From NCBI GenBank assembly GCA_014155875.1, contig JACEFZ010002112.1, forward strand, positions 294,223 to 358,222: 64,000 nucleotides of DNA, in the 5' to 3' direction. A model generated the notes under the pieces. It ran no database searches. It had not been told where the DNA came from and saw only the letters and a program-made list of their open reading frames with translations. Positions 52,909-64,000 of the stretch are shown here, one piece after another; position 1 is the first letter of the stretch, and every line of letters starts with the position of its first letter. This DNA comes from Cepaea nemoralis (Eukaryota > Mollusca > Gastropoda > Stylommatophora > Helicidae). The translations under genes and the position numbers were made by a program.

Positions 52909-52985
52909 TAGCTTCTCTGCCTTTTGGCTAAGATCAATGTGTAGTTCCTGCACTTGATCTTGCCAGCGGCCGGGATGATCACCAA
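52909..52985 (+). ncRNA. U2 snRNA 5'-end-like fragment
   Basis: AGCTTCTCTGCCTTTTGGCT followed by AAGATCAATGTGTAG closely follows the conserved 5' end of U2 snRNA (the branch-point and stem I region) with a few changes. The later U2 domains are not visible. It is a U2 pseudogene or a U2-headed SINE. Confidence 0.6.
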
Positions 52986-53166
52986 ACACAATCGACACAC
53001 AGAGACGCGGGATCTAGGTGAGGGAGGGGGGGCCTCTGGCCCCTCTGGGAACCGTGAGCCCTTCTTTAAAAAAAAACCAAAAAGACATACCTTTCATTAC
53101 TCAAAAAACTGCAAATATATTGTTGTATTCACGCACCCTCTCAAACAGTAATATATTATCTATAAG

Positions 53167-53493
53167 TTATTTATCTGAATCCAAAGGAGCAAACCAGTTA
53201 GCAGGAGGCTTTGTTCTGTATTCCATAATATCATTTGCCTTGGCATTCTGCAAACGAATCTTTCTTCTTTGTCTTTCAACTTCTATTACTGCCTCAGATG
53301 CCTGCAGGTCTTTCTTATTTCGAAACTTCATACAATTCTCATAGTCCGTCAACCAGGCAGCACAATTGTTCCTCTGACGATGCATATAGTACTGATACAG
53401 TTGACTCAGAAAGGTTTTACAATCTTTATACTCTTGTCAATATGTCTCACATGGCCGTATAATCCAAACATCCTTCGGTAACGAATCAGCCAT
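53167..53493 (-). pseudogene. DUF3128/UPF0545 (C22orf39/PANTS-like) retrocopy with one TGA
   Basis: From the minus-strand ATG at 53493 a 108-codon frame shows the family's paired cysteines: PCETY then EYKDC, and later NNCAAWLTDYENC, plus the C-terminal block RTKPPANWFAPL. The length agrees with the family. A TGA interrupts codon 19 (53437-53439) and the rest, from MHRQRNN, is open. Members are small Cys-rich proteins with twin Cys motifs; the vertebrate one is reported at synapses. There is no intron and it lies among transposons, so a processed copy is the likely explanation. Confidence 0.7.
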
Positions 53494-53688
53494 TTTAAAA
53501 TATCTTCTTTTTTTTCAGGGGATTTAACGGTTTATTTTAATCATTTAGAAAATATAATCACATTATTATTGTGCGGTAACATAAAGAGAAACACTAACCT
53601 AGTTGAGACATTGTAGTTATAAACATATCATCATCAACCTGCTTACTATACCTCAAACATACCACTGTCATCTGCACAATATCTAGGG

Positions 53689-54062
53689 CAGTGGTTCTCA
53701 ACCGGTGGGGAATTCCTTCCCAGGGGGGAATTTTAGGGTTTCCAGGGGGGTGGGGATGAAGACCATTTCAAGATCCCGTTAATACAAGAACCGATTACTT
53801 GATATTGTTTTTTCCTTCATACTTTACAGTTATGTATGTCTCATCCTTCTAAAATTACATTTTATAAAGTAAGTAGACCCACAAATCATGTCTTATGTGG
53901 ATGTCTAGACTTGTTTTAGTATATGCTATTAAATTTACCTTCCATTTTTACGTATACTGTGTAGGGGTGGGGGGATTTTTAGATAGGAAATATGAAAGGG
54001 GGAATGATGTTCTGAAAATACGGTGAAGGGGGGCACGGGACAAAAAAGGTTGAGAACCACTG
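53689..54062. mobile_element. hAT MITE (CAGTGGTTCTCAACC ends)
   Basis: The inverted ends CAGTGGTTCTCAACC / GGTTGAGAACCACTG are flanked by ATCTAGGG (53681-53688) and GTCTAGGG (54063-54070), 7 of 8 bases alike. 374 bp, non-coding. Confidence 0.88.
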
Positions 54063-54329
54063 GTCTAGGGTATATCAACTGTTGTATCTTTACTATGTTT
54101 ATCCACCTTATTTGTTGAATGGTATTTGTTATTGAAATGTAAGCCTGGATGGAACTGGTCGTCAATGTTCACCATTTATTTATTGTGATAGAGTGCATGT
54201 TGAACATTTCCAGACTGCTGTTGTTGTTTCTGTATGGGGGGTAGCTCAGACTGTAGAATGTACATGAGATAACACAGATTGTTTTACATTCTTGTGTTAC
54301 ACATACTATAGTCTTTATAACAATCGCAG

Positions 54330-54436
54330 GGACGCAGAGGTGTTTCCAAGGCACCAGGGCCGGGTTATATACTGGCCAAGACTTATTGACGCGTCCTCGT
54401 CGAGCGTCCTGGGCAACAGGTCCCTTCGGGGTCCTG
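54330..54436. repeat. dispersed repeat, copy of 1897-2000
   Basis: GGGACGCAGAGGTGTTTCCA to GGTCCCTTCGGGGTCCTG. The surrounding 54071-54740 is otherwise non-coding. Confidence 0.6.
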
Positions 54437-54742
54437 TAAAGCAAAGAGTATGTGTGTGAGAAATGTGTGTGGGTAATGTGTAGAATGTGTGTCGAATATT
54501 CTAATGTGTATGTAGAATCAGACCAGTGAATCAGGAGCAAAGTCTGTTACATCACTGTGCTGAGCACACAACAGCACCATGTATACCGGACAGTGAACCT
54601 TACCCAGAAGATGTTTCTCCGTCCACGTGACGACTTTCTCCGATAACGCTCGAACAAACAGGATGCTGGTCATCAGTTAGACACTGTTCGATCTTGGTCT
54701 TCACTCTAACAAACACGGTGAAACATGCGTTTGTGGGACTAG

Positions 54743-54985
54743 GTGGAGAAGGCGGAGGAGCAAACTGAGAACCCGTGTGTGAAAAGAATGAGATTGTTGG
54801 GAATCGGTCGGGGTTCTGGAAGAATCTCAAAACTGAGAGGGAAGACCAAGAGAATTTTAAATCAGATGGCGGTGGAAACGATTAGTAGTAATCACTCTTC
54901 GCTGGCTGTTGAACGAGGGGACGGAGCACATATGGGAATGTCCTGAGTGCACTGATGTCGGTTTTTAACTCAACTCAACTCAGCT
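54743..54985 (+). pseudogene. LINE tail fragment with (AACTC)n end
   Basis: GGAGAAGGCGGAGGAGCAAA to TGGGAATGTCCTGAGTGCAC matches the extreme 3' coding part of the RNase H LINEs (compare 45070-45290); followed by AACTCAACTCAACTCA. Confidence 0.6.
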
Positions 54986-55224
54986 GTAGTACTGAGACAA
55001 CTTCATGACGATGCTTGGGTAATTACACAGCAAATCCTGTTGTGTTGTAGAGATGTGGCAGACACAACAATTTTGAACAATGTATAGTTCTGTGTAAAGT
55101 ATATACTGTAACACCTTCCGCTTGAGATTGTCATTGTTCTTGATACATTTCCTGATGTAATTCTGTATTTATTGCAATCTCAATGTAATCAGGAGGCTTG
55201 TAATGTGATCAACATCGAACAATT

Positions 55225-56485
55225 AGTTAGGATAATGAGTCACATCACGAAGATTTTGCTAAGAATTATCATGCAAAGAGTAAGGAAGCAAATACAACCT
55301 GAAATAGAAGAAGAACAATGTGGGTTTGTAGAAGGCAAGGTGTAGTAAATGCTGTGTATATACTGAGAACAGTAATTGAACGTTCTATAGATGTAAACAA
55401 ATATCTACACCTTTGCTTTATTGACGACATAAAGGCTTTTGATAAAGTGAGACATATCGACATGATAAGGATGCTCGAAGATCTACAAATTGATGGGAAA
55501 GACCTTAGACTTGTAAAACACATATATTGGAAACAACAAACTGCCATAAGGATTTATAATGAAGTAGGACAATATCAGCCTATTAAGAGAGGTGTGAGAC
55601 AGGGATGTGTAATGTCTCCAGATTTTTTTTCCCTGTACAGTGAAAATATTTTCAGGAATATAGAAGATATGGATGGAATCATCTTTGGGGGACGATACAT
55701 CAATAGAATTAGATATGCAGATGATACAGTCTTGATTGCAAAAAATGAACACAACCCACAACATTTAGTAGATGGGGTTGTTGCACACAATGAATATCTA
55801 GAGGTAAAATTTATTTGTATGAAGACTCAGATTATGGTTGTCACTAGGAAAAAGGAAATACCACAATGTAATATACAAGTAAATGGGCATATTCTTAAAC
55901 AAGTGAATCGGTACAGTTAGCTCGGAACAGTTATAACATCAGAAGGGAGATGCCTTGGAGAGATTAGAACAAGAATTGCCATTTCGAAGGTAGCCTTTTG
56001 CAAGATGAAAAACATACTGAACAATAAAAAGATGTCAATTGCAACGAGGAAAAGAATGTTGAAGTGCTACATAGAACCTGTACTTTTGTATGGATGTGAA
56101 GCGTGGACAATGAGCACACCAGCTGAAAAATATCTGATGGCTGTGAAAATGTGGTTTTTGAGGAAAATGCGAAGAATACAATGGATAGACAGAAAAAGTA
56201 ACGACCAAGTCCTACAAGAAACAAATGAAAATTGTACAAAGATTACAAAAATTAAACGTAGACAGTCTAAATTTGTTGGTCACGTTATGAGAAGACATAA
56301 ATTGAAGAACTTGGTGACAATTGGCAAGATTGAGGGGAAAAGAACCAGGGGACGGCAGAGAAGTAAAAACCTGCATGGCTTGGCCATGTGTGTGGTCGAG
56401 ACAAGAACACAGAGTTGACCCACGACTCTGGTGATCGTGTAAGATGGTGAAACATGAACGCCCACGCTTATTAGCACGGAATATG
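55225..56485 (+). pseudogene. LINE B RT, best copy in the window
   Basis: RT core in order: EEEQCGFVEGKG (about 55305), FIDDIKAFDKVRHIDMIRML (about 55420-55480), KRGVRQGCVMSPDFFSLYSE (55580-55645), NRIRYADDTVLIAKNE (55700-55750), then the C-terminal domain (VLLYGCEAWTMSTPAEKYLM, QSKFVGHVMRR). A TAG at 55918-55920 splits it. It lacks the endonuclease. It supplies the empty-site comparison for the Helitron at 27735. Confidence 0.85.
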
Positions 56486-56636
<151 letters not shown>

Positions 56637-57417
56637 AGATAATGACGACGATAACTATGATGAAGATAATGACGGTGATAATGACAATCATGATGATAAT
56701 GATACACATGATGAAGACAGTGCTATACTTACAATATATACATCAACCTCATATTGAAAGTCACTGAAACGTTGAAAATGTAAACTACACAATGTTGTCT
56801 CCCCACAATGCCAACGACAGTACAATCATTGAACACAAGTGTCTTTTGCACGCACCGTTAGCCATGGGGGAAAGCGGTTAATAGAATCACATAATCTCAG
56901 AAAACTGTTAGCCACCCGGCTGGCAATATCACTAAACCGTTAGCCACAACAGCAGACAATCTCGGCAGGAAGTCGGTTGTACTTGTGGTTATATCATTGT
57001 AGCCACACGGCTGGCAATATCACTAAACCGTTAGCCACAACAGCAGACAATCTCGGCAGGAAGTCGGTTGTACTTGTGGTTATATCACTCTTAGAGATGA
57101 TTTTTTTTTTTTTTTTACACTCGCTCGCTTTGAACTCAAGCGTAGTCCATACACATTACTTCTAGTATCACTGGACTGAATTTTGCGTGTGGATTAGATT
57201 TCATTATTAACAGAGTCCATCGCCATCAGACAAACCCACTCCCACTTCAGAGGTACGTCCTTAAGTCAAGGACGATAGGTCAACATTTTAGTCCAACTGT
57301 CCGGCGTACGAGTTGAACCCCTTACCTCGGCATCAGCACACCGGATGTTTAAAAACACGAGTTCTTACCCATTCGGCAATGCTGACCTGCAGATGAGGTT
57401 TCCTTCAATTGGTCAAT
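56637..57417. other. non-coding; includes a 91-bp tandem duplication and a tRNA-like piece
   Basis: GGCTGGCAATATCACTAAAC to GTACTTGTGGTTATATCA occurs at about 56918-57000 and 57009-57090. 57290-57385 on the minus strand has A-box-like GCCGAATGGGTAAGA and B-box-like GGGGTTCAACTCG (SINE head). Confidence 0.55.
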
Positions 57418-57870
57418 GGTGTTGATGTGTTACATAGAATCTGCACTTTTGTATGGATGTGAAACGTGGAAATTGAGTAGACAAACTAAAAAACATCTAA
57501 TGGCAGTGGAAATATGGTTTCTGAGGAAAATGCAAAGAATACCATAGACAGCCTGACAGGAATACCAACGAATAAATCCCACAAGAGGCAAATGAAAACT
57601 GTAAACTGATTGGAGATATTAGACGTAGATAGTCACATTTTCTGAGCACATTATGTGAAGAAATATACTATAATTTGGTGACAACTGGCAAGATTTGGGG
57701 GGGGGGGGGGGAGAGAAAATGGGGAACACAGAGAAGTAAATATTCAGATGGCTTGACCATATGGCATGGTCAGGACAAGAACACTGAGCTGATCCACTAC
57801 GCTGGTGATAGTGTAAGATAGCGAAACGTGACTGCCCACGCTTATCGGCATGGCGCATGATAATTATTAA
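57418..57870 (+). pseudogene. LINE B C-terminal fragment
   Basis: LLYGCETWKLSRQTKKHLMA then WFLRKMQRIP match the 56075-56180 region of the better copy; several stops and a 16-base G run (57697-57712) follow. Confidence 0.7.
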
Positions 57871-58175
57871 GTGCATGAGATGATTAATCGTCTTAAGCAA
57901 CTTCATGTATCTGCCTTGGGCTTATATATCGATAAAATGTTGTCACTGCGTTACAATACAATATGTCTGCTACCATATTAACTACTTGTAAGTATTAAAT
58001 GTGAGACACGCCTACATCCCATTTCCTCATCTTCCATTTTTGTTGTGCAAACCTACATTTTGTTTGGAACAGAATCTGTTAAGAATACTGAAAATTCTTT
58101 GGAAAGCCAAGATGAGTTATCACAAATATTAATTGTTTAGTAATACTGTATTATGAGAAGACAAAAACTGGAATA

Positions 58176-58515
58176 TGTTGTGTAGTTGTGTATTGTGGCA
58201 CGGACAGGCAGAGATATATTACTATTACTTGTTAGTTTTGTATTGTGGCACGGACAGGCAGAGATATATTACTATTACTTGTTAGTTTTGTATTGTGCCA
58301 TGGACAGACAGTCAGAGACATGTTACTTGTTAGTTTTGTATTGTGGCATGGACAGACAGTCAGAGACATGTTACTTGTTAGTTTTGTATTGTGGCATGGG
58401 CAGACAGTAAGAGAGATATATTACTTATTAGTTTTGTATTGTGTCATGGACAGACAGTCAGAGAGACATATTACTTCTTAGTTTTGTATTGTGACATGGA
58501 CAGACAGTATAACAG
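58176..58515. repeat. minisatellite, about six 52-60-bp units
   Basis: Units TTAGTTTTGTATTGTGGCAT then GGACAGACAG... and AGAGA(C/T)AT(G/A)TTACTT. It directly abuts a gypsy LTR. Confidence 0.9.
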
Positions 58516-58735
58516 TGTGAAGGACTAAGCAAGACTGTTGGTTTCATATAAATAAGGTTTATTCACACTTTGATGACAAGCTCTATAAACATGGCGTCCT
58601 TCCAGTTCCAGGCCCTGATCTTGACTGCCCCCTGACAACCAACTACGTCACGACTTGAGCATCTCTCTTCCCATTCTCCCCCGATGATCAATCGTGCCGT
58701 AGCCTTTTCCCACCTACTACTCTACTTCTGTTACA
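58516..58735 (-). mobile_element. 3' LTR of a Ty3/gypsy element
   Basis: TGTGAAGG...TGTTACA on the plus strand, i.e. TGTAACAG...CCTTCACA on the minus strand, preceded by a purine tract ATGGGGAGG (polypurine tract) at 58736-58744. AATAAA is present on the minus strand near 58557. 220 bp. Confidence 0.65.
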
Positions 58736-58744
58736 CCTCCCCAT

Positions 58745-61480
58745 GTTAATTAAAGAATTTTTCTTGTAAAGGAAAAAATCTTTACTCCTAATCCCCTTAC
58801 TCTATTCCCTCTTTTTCCTTTTTTTCCTTACCTCTCACAGTTCCTCTAATCTTCCCCAAACCAACTCCAACTTAAGTAAATATTCTATTCTTTAACTCTT
58901 TCCCGTGCTATCTAGTCAACCACTATATAGTCATATATTTCTGGCTCGTTCTTGGCTCCTTATTGTTCCTGTATAAAATATACATATCATAAGAACAGCT
59001 CGTAAAATTGTTATCATACCTTTGACCTTATAAATTCCTCACTCTTCCACAACACAAGATGGACAGAAACAATGTAGTTAGACAAAGTAAAGAAGGGGTG
59101 CGCACCGAGTGAAAAGTATAAAGAATGAATAGTCAACATGACCACATTTACACGCAGTAATGAATAGTTAACACACTCACATTTACCTCCCTTGCCAATA
59201 AAAAAAATTTTTGTAAAACAATTTTTTTTAAATACATCTTACGAAATAGATCTTTGTTCTCTATAAATAAATTTGACATAAGTTTTCACAACACTTATAT
59301 TGCTATCCACAATCTTGTCTATTTTTCCGATATCTCACGAGCCCATTGCCAATGTTCATATTCCATGAACACTTTTTAATATAATTCACGCTGGTTTTTC
59401 ACAGCACCTATATCTTGCCCCCTACATCCCATGACCTGCTTTATATATATCCCCACTTATATGCTGCCATTCACAGTCTTCCTCCAACTTATATCTTCAT
59501 ATAACGTACTCCATTTTTACTAACAGTTCACATCTATAAGAACCTCTTCAAGCAACTTAATATTCACAAAGAGAATATTTATCTATATTATCCCCCAGTA
59601 GTTTTATTACCTCTTTTCTGAACGCAAGGCCTTAAACAAAGCCCCATTTATTTGAAAATCAAAATTACTTAACCAAATTTTTAACCTATTCATTAACAAT
59701 GTAACTTAATATACAAAACCACTCATTTAAACGAAATATAATCAAAACCAGACGTCATTCCCCCAAATTATACAAAGAAAACACATTTTAAAATGACATA
59801 ACATGCATTTTATCAAATCAGAATAAAATATTCTATCACTACCTATCACCATTGGTCTCTTTTACGGACCAATAGTTTATACTCAAACTATTTGGAACAC
59901 AATAATCCTATTCTAAATCAATTTATCAAACAACATTTTACAAGACCAAATCAAGCCAAAAAAAAAAAACACATTATATATGAGGCATTGCAACTCGGAC
60001 TCAATAAAACAATCAAATAATAACCATCATTTTACAGTACCAACTCAAGCAAAAAAACATATTATTTATGACTCATGACTCATGAAACTCAGAGTGAATA
60101 AAACACGATTTTCAAAAAAAATATAACTCCTTAAAATTACTACGTACAGGTGGCCCACCAACATTGGCCTCCCGTAACACATATCTATTTATACAAGTCA
60201 CTCCAGTATTTCTATGACCGAGAAAACAAAATACTTCACTGCACGTATGTATATCTGTTAACTTACAGACTAATTTCTTAACTTAGAACAATATCTGTTC
60301 TCTCTACACAAACAATTCAATAATCAACAATAACCGTACCATTGATTCTCTCCCCTCATAACTTTCTATCTTTTTCTAGCTTAACTCCTAAACTTCATAA
60401 CATCCGGAATATCATCTTAAATAAGCACTGTCAACTACAGGTCAATTCATTTTATCACTATTCCTAATGTGGCGACTATTCCAATGTAAACTCATGTACC
60501 AGCCATCCTCTACTTATCAATTAACTTGTGGCTGGGCCCTGCCAATTATTTCCCTTGAAACCAACCATCACTATAACTTCTTAATTATACCGTTAAACAC
60601 GGCATTTCTATCACCAAAAAAAAAACTTGTCTATTTGCTATAGAGTACATCCCCCTATTGTACCAATACATAATTCATCCAATCTACGAAAAGTCAAGAA
60701 GTAGAAACATAAATTCCACCAGCAATTCTATCACAGATATAAAAAAAATATATATACATGCCTCTCTCAAACCTACCTCTATCTCACTGCTTTTTCTACT
60801 CCTCAAGACCACTTAAAAAAAAGTATCCATAAAATCCTTTTCCATTTCCACCGTTTCGTATATTTCTTAAACCATCACTTTCACTTCTAAATCCTGAAAA
60901 CTTATAATTTGCCATCTGCAGTACTCTCTATCTATCTATCTCCTTCGTTTCCATTTCTTAAACCCAACTCCAAGTTTCTTTGAATAAGTGCTAACTCTAC
61001 TAAATATCCTTTCTTCGTAAAAATTATTAGTTTCTTCCATACTACTAATTGATTCTGATTTTTCATCATTTCTTCTTCTTCGTCGGTATGTCTCTCGTTA
61101 GCAGCCGCTAATCTCTTTGTTCAATACCCCATCAAAATTGTCTATCATTTTTTCTTAAGGACCTTTCTAGTAGAGGCATATCTTCCCCGCTTTTTTAAAA
61201 TAATCTCAAATTCTCCTCTGTTTTTTTAAATTCTCTATCTCTTTGTTTATCCATTCTTTTTTCGTTGCTTGTCTAGTATTCTTAAAGGGAGCACCTTTTT
61301 TCCTTTTCCATACTATCATAATGACTTTCATTCACATTTTCTTCTTCTATTGTTTTCGGTATCGTTGTTTTCTTGAGTATCTTCGTAAGCTGGATTTGCT
61401 AGTAACTGACTTTGTGGGATCTTTTCAAAAAACGGGGTTACTGTAGCTCTTCTGACGACTTTTTCATCAAAATATCTTGT
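58745..61480. other. AT-rich non-coding internal region of the gypsy element
   Basis: Between LTR and integrase; no open frame of significance and no env-like signal. Confidence 0.45.
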
Positions 61481-61489
61481 GTCTGAATA

Positions 61490-64000
61490 ATAATCTATTT
61501 TTAAATTATTATTTCCACCTCATCCTGTCTCTTCTTAAGTGTTCAACGTGTGCCCTTGCCACTGCCTGTGACCTGGTTCTTGATAGTATACATACATTAC
61601 CTAGTTTTTTCCCAAAAAGTAATAACCTGGAATCCAACGAGAATCAAAATTAGAGTTTCTTCTATGCTTCTTGTAATAAACTCTATCACCTACTTTAAAC
61701 TCCTGTAATTTGTATTTACATTTTTGTACTTTTCTGTCTTTCCTAGCTTTAATTATATTATTCTTTAAACTTACGTGTGCTTTACATTTCTTGTATTATT
61801 GTCTCTTGAAAAGTCTTCCCCCATATATTTCCGTCTTGGTTTTAATAGATTATCTATAGGTAGAATTGGTTCTCTCCCGTGTATTAAATAGAATGGTGAA
61901 AACCCCGTGCTTTTCATTTTGATTTGTGCAATAGCGCTAAGGGAGGTCCTAAGATAGATCCCAATCTTTTTTATGTTCATCAACAATCTTTGCTATAATA
62001 TCATACAATGTCCTATGTTTGACGCTCGTTCCTAGCATTTGAAGAAGGTCTATAATATGAGGTCTTTTTATGTTTTATGTTCAAATCTTTTAATAACTTT
62101 TTGAATTTTTTTTTTTACAAATTCCCTACCATTATCCGTAAGCTATACTTTGTGGGCAAATAAATCTTTTGGGACGAACTTTGTAAAAATATATTAATGA
62201 CAGTATCTGCGCTCTTATCTGGGTTGATAAACTTCCCGGGCCCAAAAACTGTAGACGTCTATATATGAATTAAATATCGTTTCCTGACAATGTTCTAAAG
62301 GGGAGGACCCGATAAAATCTAAACTAAACTTTTGCCCTTGGGGAAATGAGGAAATCTGTATCTTGTTTAAAGGGCACTTAATGTTTTATATTCCTTAAAA
62401 TGCATTTTTCAAACGTATTACATATTTGCAAGCGATTTAACAAGTTTGGGGAAAAATATTTGCTCGTAAAAATGCTTTCACCAATTTATCACGACCGAGA
62501 AGGTTTCCCTTCTCATTGTGATATGCTTTTAAAACTTCATTTTCCAAATGTTTTTGGGAATTTTTATTTTCCTTTGCTGTTCGTTTTCCCTTTTTACACA
62601 TATAGTATAAATTTTCCCTCCTCCCTTTTAAAAACCCCAAAATTTTCTTAATTTTTCTCTTCCGTTTCTTTTTATTTTTTTTTTTTATTTTTAAGGAACC
62701 GAAACCCACAATCTTTTTTCTTCTTTTATATTAAATTGTTTCTAAAGTGGGTCCCTTTTGCTTTTTATGTTCAGACTCTTTATCCGATGGAAACTCTCAA
62801 ATTCTTTCTTTTATTTTTTGGCAGGGAAACTAAAAATTTCCCTTTCCAGTTTCCCCCCGGTCATCTATCTTTTGGTTCGCTTTATCTTCTGTGTTTCCTG
62901 ATGACTGTGGGTACGGAATCCTAGACAATAAATTTAGCGCATGTGAAAAACCTTTCCTGGAAAGGGATTCGATTTTGGTTGTTTTCCCCGTAAATTCAAT
63001 GCCCAGGGCTGTCTTTTCCGTTCGCAGGAGCTTCTAAAAAAAACTTTAAAGGCATATGGTCAGTTCTAATAACCCAAAAATTTTCGGTTTTGTAAGTAGT
63101 AAATTTTGTTTCGGAAAAGCATTAATGAAAAGGAATTTTGCTTTTTTTCAAAAAGTCGTCCATTTCTTTTTGATTTGCTTAATTTTTTGAGACAAGAAGT
63201 AAATTGGCCTTCATTTTTAACCCCTGGTTTTTCCAGAGTCTTTCCTTTATGGGTTTTAACCAAACATGCTTTCCCATTTTCATTGTCTGAAGAAACTGTG
63301 TACAATTTTTAACTGTTTTTTTCAAGTCTGGATGCGTCAATAGTGGTTTCCCAGTGTTAAGCTGTTTTTTAATTATTCGAACGCTTTTTGGGCATTCATC
63401 ATCCCACTTAAATCTAGCGTTTTACCTGTTAAATTGTAAAAGGTTCTGCTATCTTTGAAAACGCTGGACAAACCGTATAATACGCACAAGTTCCTATAAC
63501 CCCCCGCATTCCCTTTCTTTTTTGGGGTTTAAGGAAAGGGAAAATCTTTAAAACCTTTATCTTGTCCTGGTCTGGGTTTAAAACCGTCTCTATTTTAAAA
63601 TTTTTTCCCCAAATATTTTGTTTCTGTCTTTAAAAACTGGCACTTACTAAGCTTTAATTTTAAAAGTCCAAAGTACTCTTAATCTATCGAATACTAATTA
63701 AATTTCCTTAAATGTCATTTACATCTCCTTTCGCAAAAATTAGAATATGTTATATAGGCTATGCAAACCTTTGCATACCTTCTAACACTTCATTTATTAA
63801 GAGATGTAGGAGACGGCGCCGTTTTTTACCCCAAAAGGGATTCGTAAGAATTTGTAAAAACCCATTGAGTTTCAGAAAGCACTCTTCTTTTTAGGGATCC
63901 CTCAAAAATAAATATACCCCCAGAAAACCTGACCTTTCGCTCAAAACCTCGTGAAGAATTTTAGAAACCCTTTAAACAGCCCCCCCAAAAAACATCAATT
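61490..64000 (-). pseudogene. decayed Ty3/gypsy pol (integrase to RT)
   Basis: Minus strand: the integrase C-terminal KVGDRVYYKKHRR then SRWIPGYYFLG (61600-61720), STGFSPFYLIHGREPILPID (61850-61920), and, further 5' in the element, the RNase H/RT connection region (FKWDDECPKS near 63390-63415). Frames are broken repeatedly. The 5' part lies outside the window. Confidence 0.65.

Noticed and set aside
58186..58481. repeat array considered as a CRISPR
   Set aside because: Units are contiguous diverged copies without unique spacers; the DNA is animal. It is a minisatellite.

Overview
The window looks like repeat-dense, intergenic genomic DNA from an animal, probably an invertebrate. Nearly everything recognisable is a mobile element: Polinton/Maverick, hAT, Helitron, several non-LTR retrotransposon families, a Ty3/gypsy element, tRNA-like SINEs and microsatellites. 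The only host-gene-like sequence is an intronless, once-interrupted copy of a DUF3128/UPF0545 gene (C22orf39/PANTS type). The species cannot be named from the sequence alone.

The centrepiece is a complete Polinton/Maverick (virus-like DNA transposon), about 14.6 kb, at 4912-19532. It has terminal inverted repeats of about 133 bp and a target-site duplication CCACA (TCCACA if the terminal T is counted). It is inserted inside the endonuclease-RT linker of a minus-strand LINE: removing it with one copy of the duplication restores an open LINE frame. Left to right it carries a small Cys-rich gene (+), protein-primed DNA polymerase B (+), RVE integrase (-), two DUF5679-type zinc-ribbon genes and a phospholipase A2 (-), then a rightward virion block: packaging ATPase, coiled-coil protein, minor capsid, small basic protein, major capsid, hydrophobic protein, adenain-like protease, fibre-like protein and a membrane/coiled-coil protein. 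Four further small Cys-rich genes point inward from the right end. Polymerase and integrase are intact. Many virion genes carry a stop, a frameshift or a deletion, so the copy looks able to encode replication and integration but not a full particle, unless some homopolymer lesions are sequence errors.

Left flank (1-4911): a decayed hAT transposase, an internally deleted RNase H-bearing LINE, the end of a GC-rich hAT element, and the LINE that hosts the Polinton, which also carries a small hAT MITE. Right flank (19533-27734): the rest of that LINE with another hAT MITE, a 5.2 kb hAT element with an exact 8-bp duplication and a 408-bp internal tandem duplication, then RT fragments. At 27735-30782 a Helitron holding a 2 kb pyrimidine tract sits between A and T inside another LINE.

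30783-58515 is a mosaic of LINE fragments (RTE/CR1-like, L1/Tx1-like, and RNase H-bearing families), five copies of one tRNA-like SINE family, a nested LINE-in-LINE with an intact 3' ORF, a U2 snRNA-like piece, a hAT MITE with an imperfect duplication, and several short tandem duplications. 58516-64000 is the 3' LTR and a decayed minus-strand Ty3/gypsy element; its last 1.5 kb looks unusually homopolymer-rich.

Within the Polinton a short AT motif (TTRAATATAT) recurs 17-23 nt before start codons, three times overlapping the previous gene's stop codon, which suggests a compact viral-style promoter. This motif and the Cys-rich gene family at both ends are the least-described features here.
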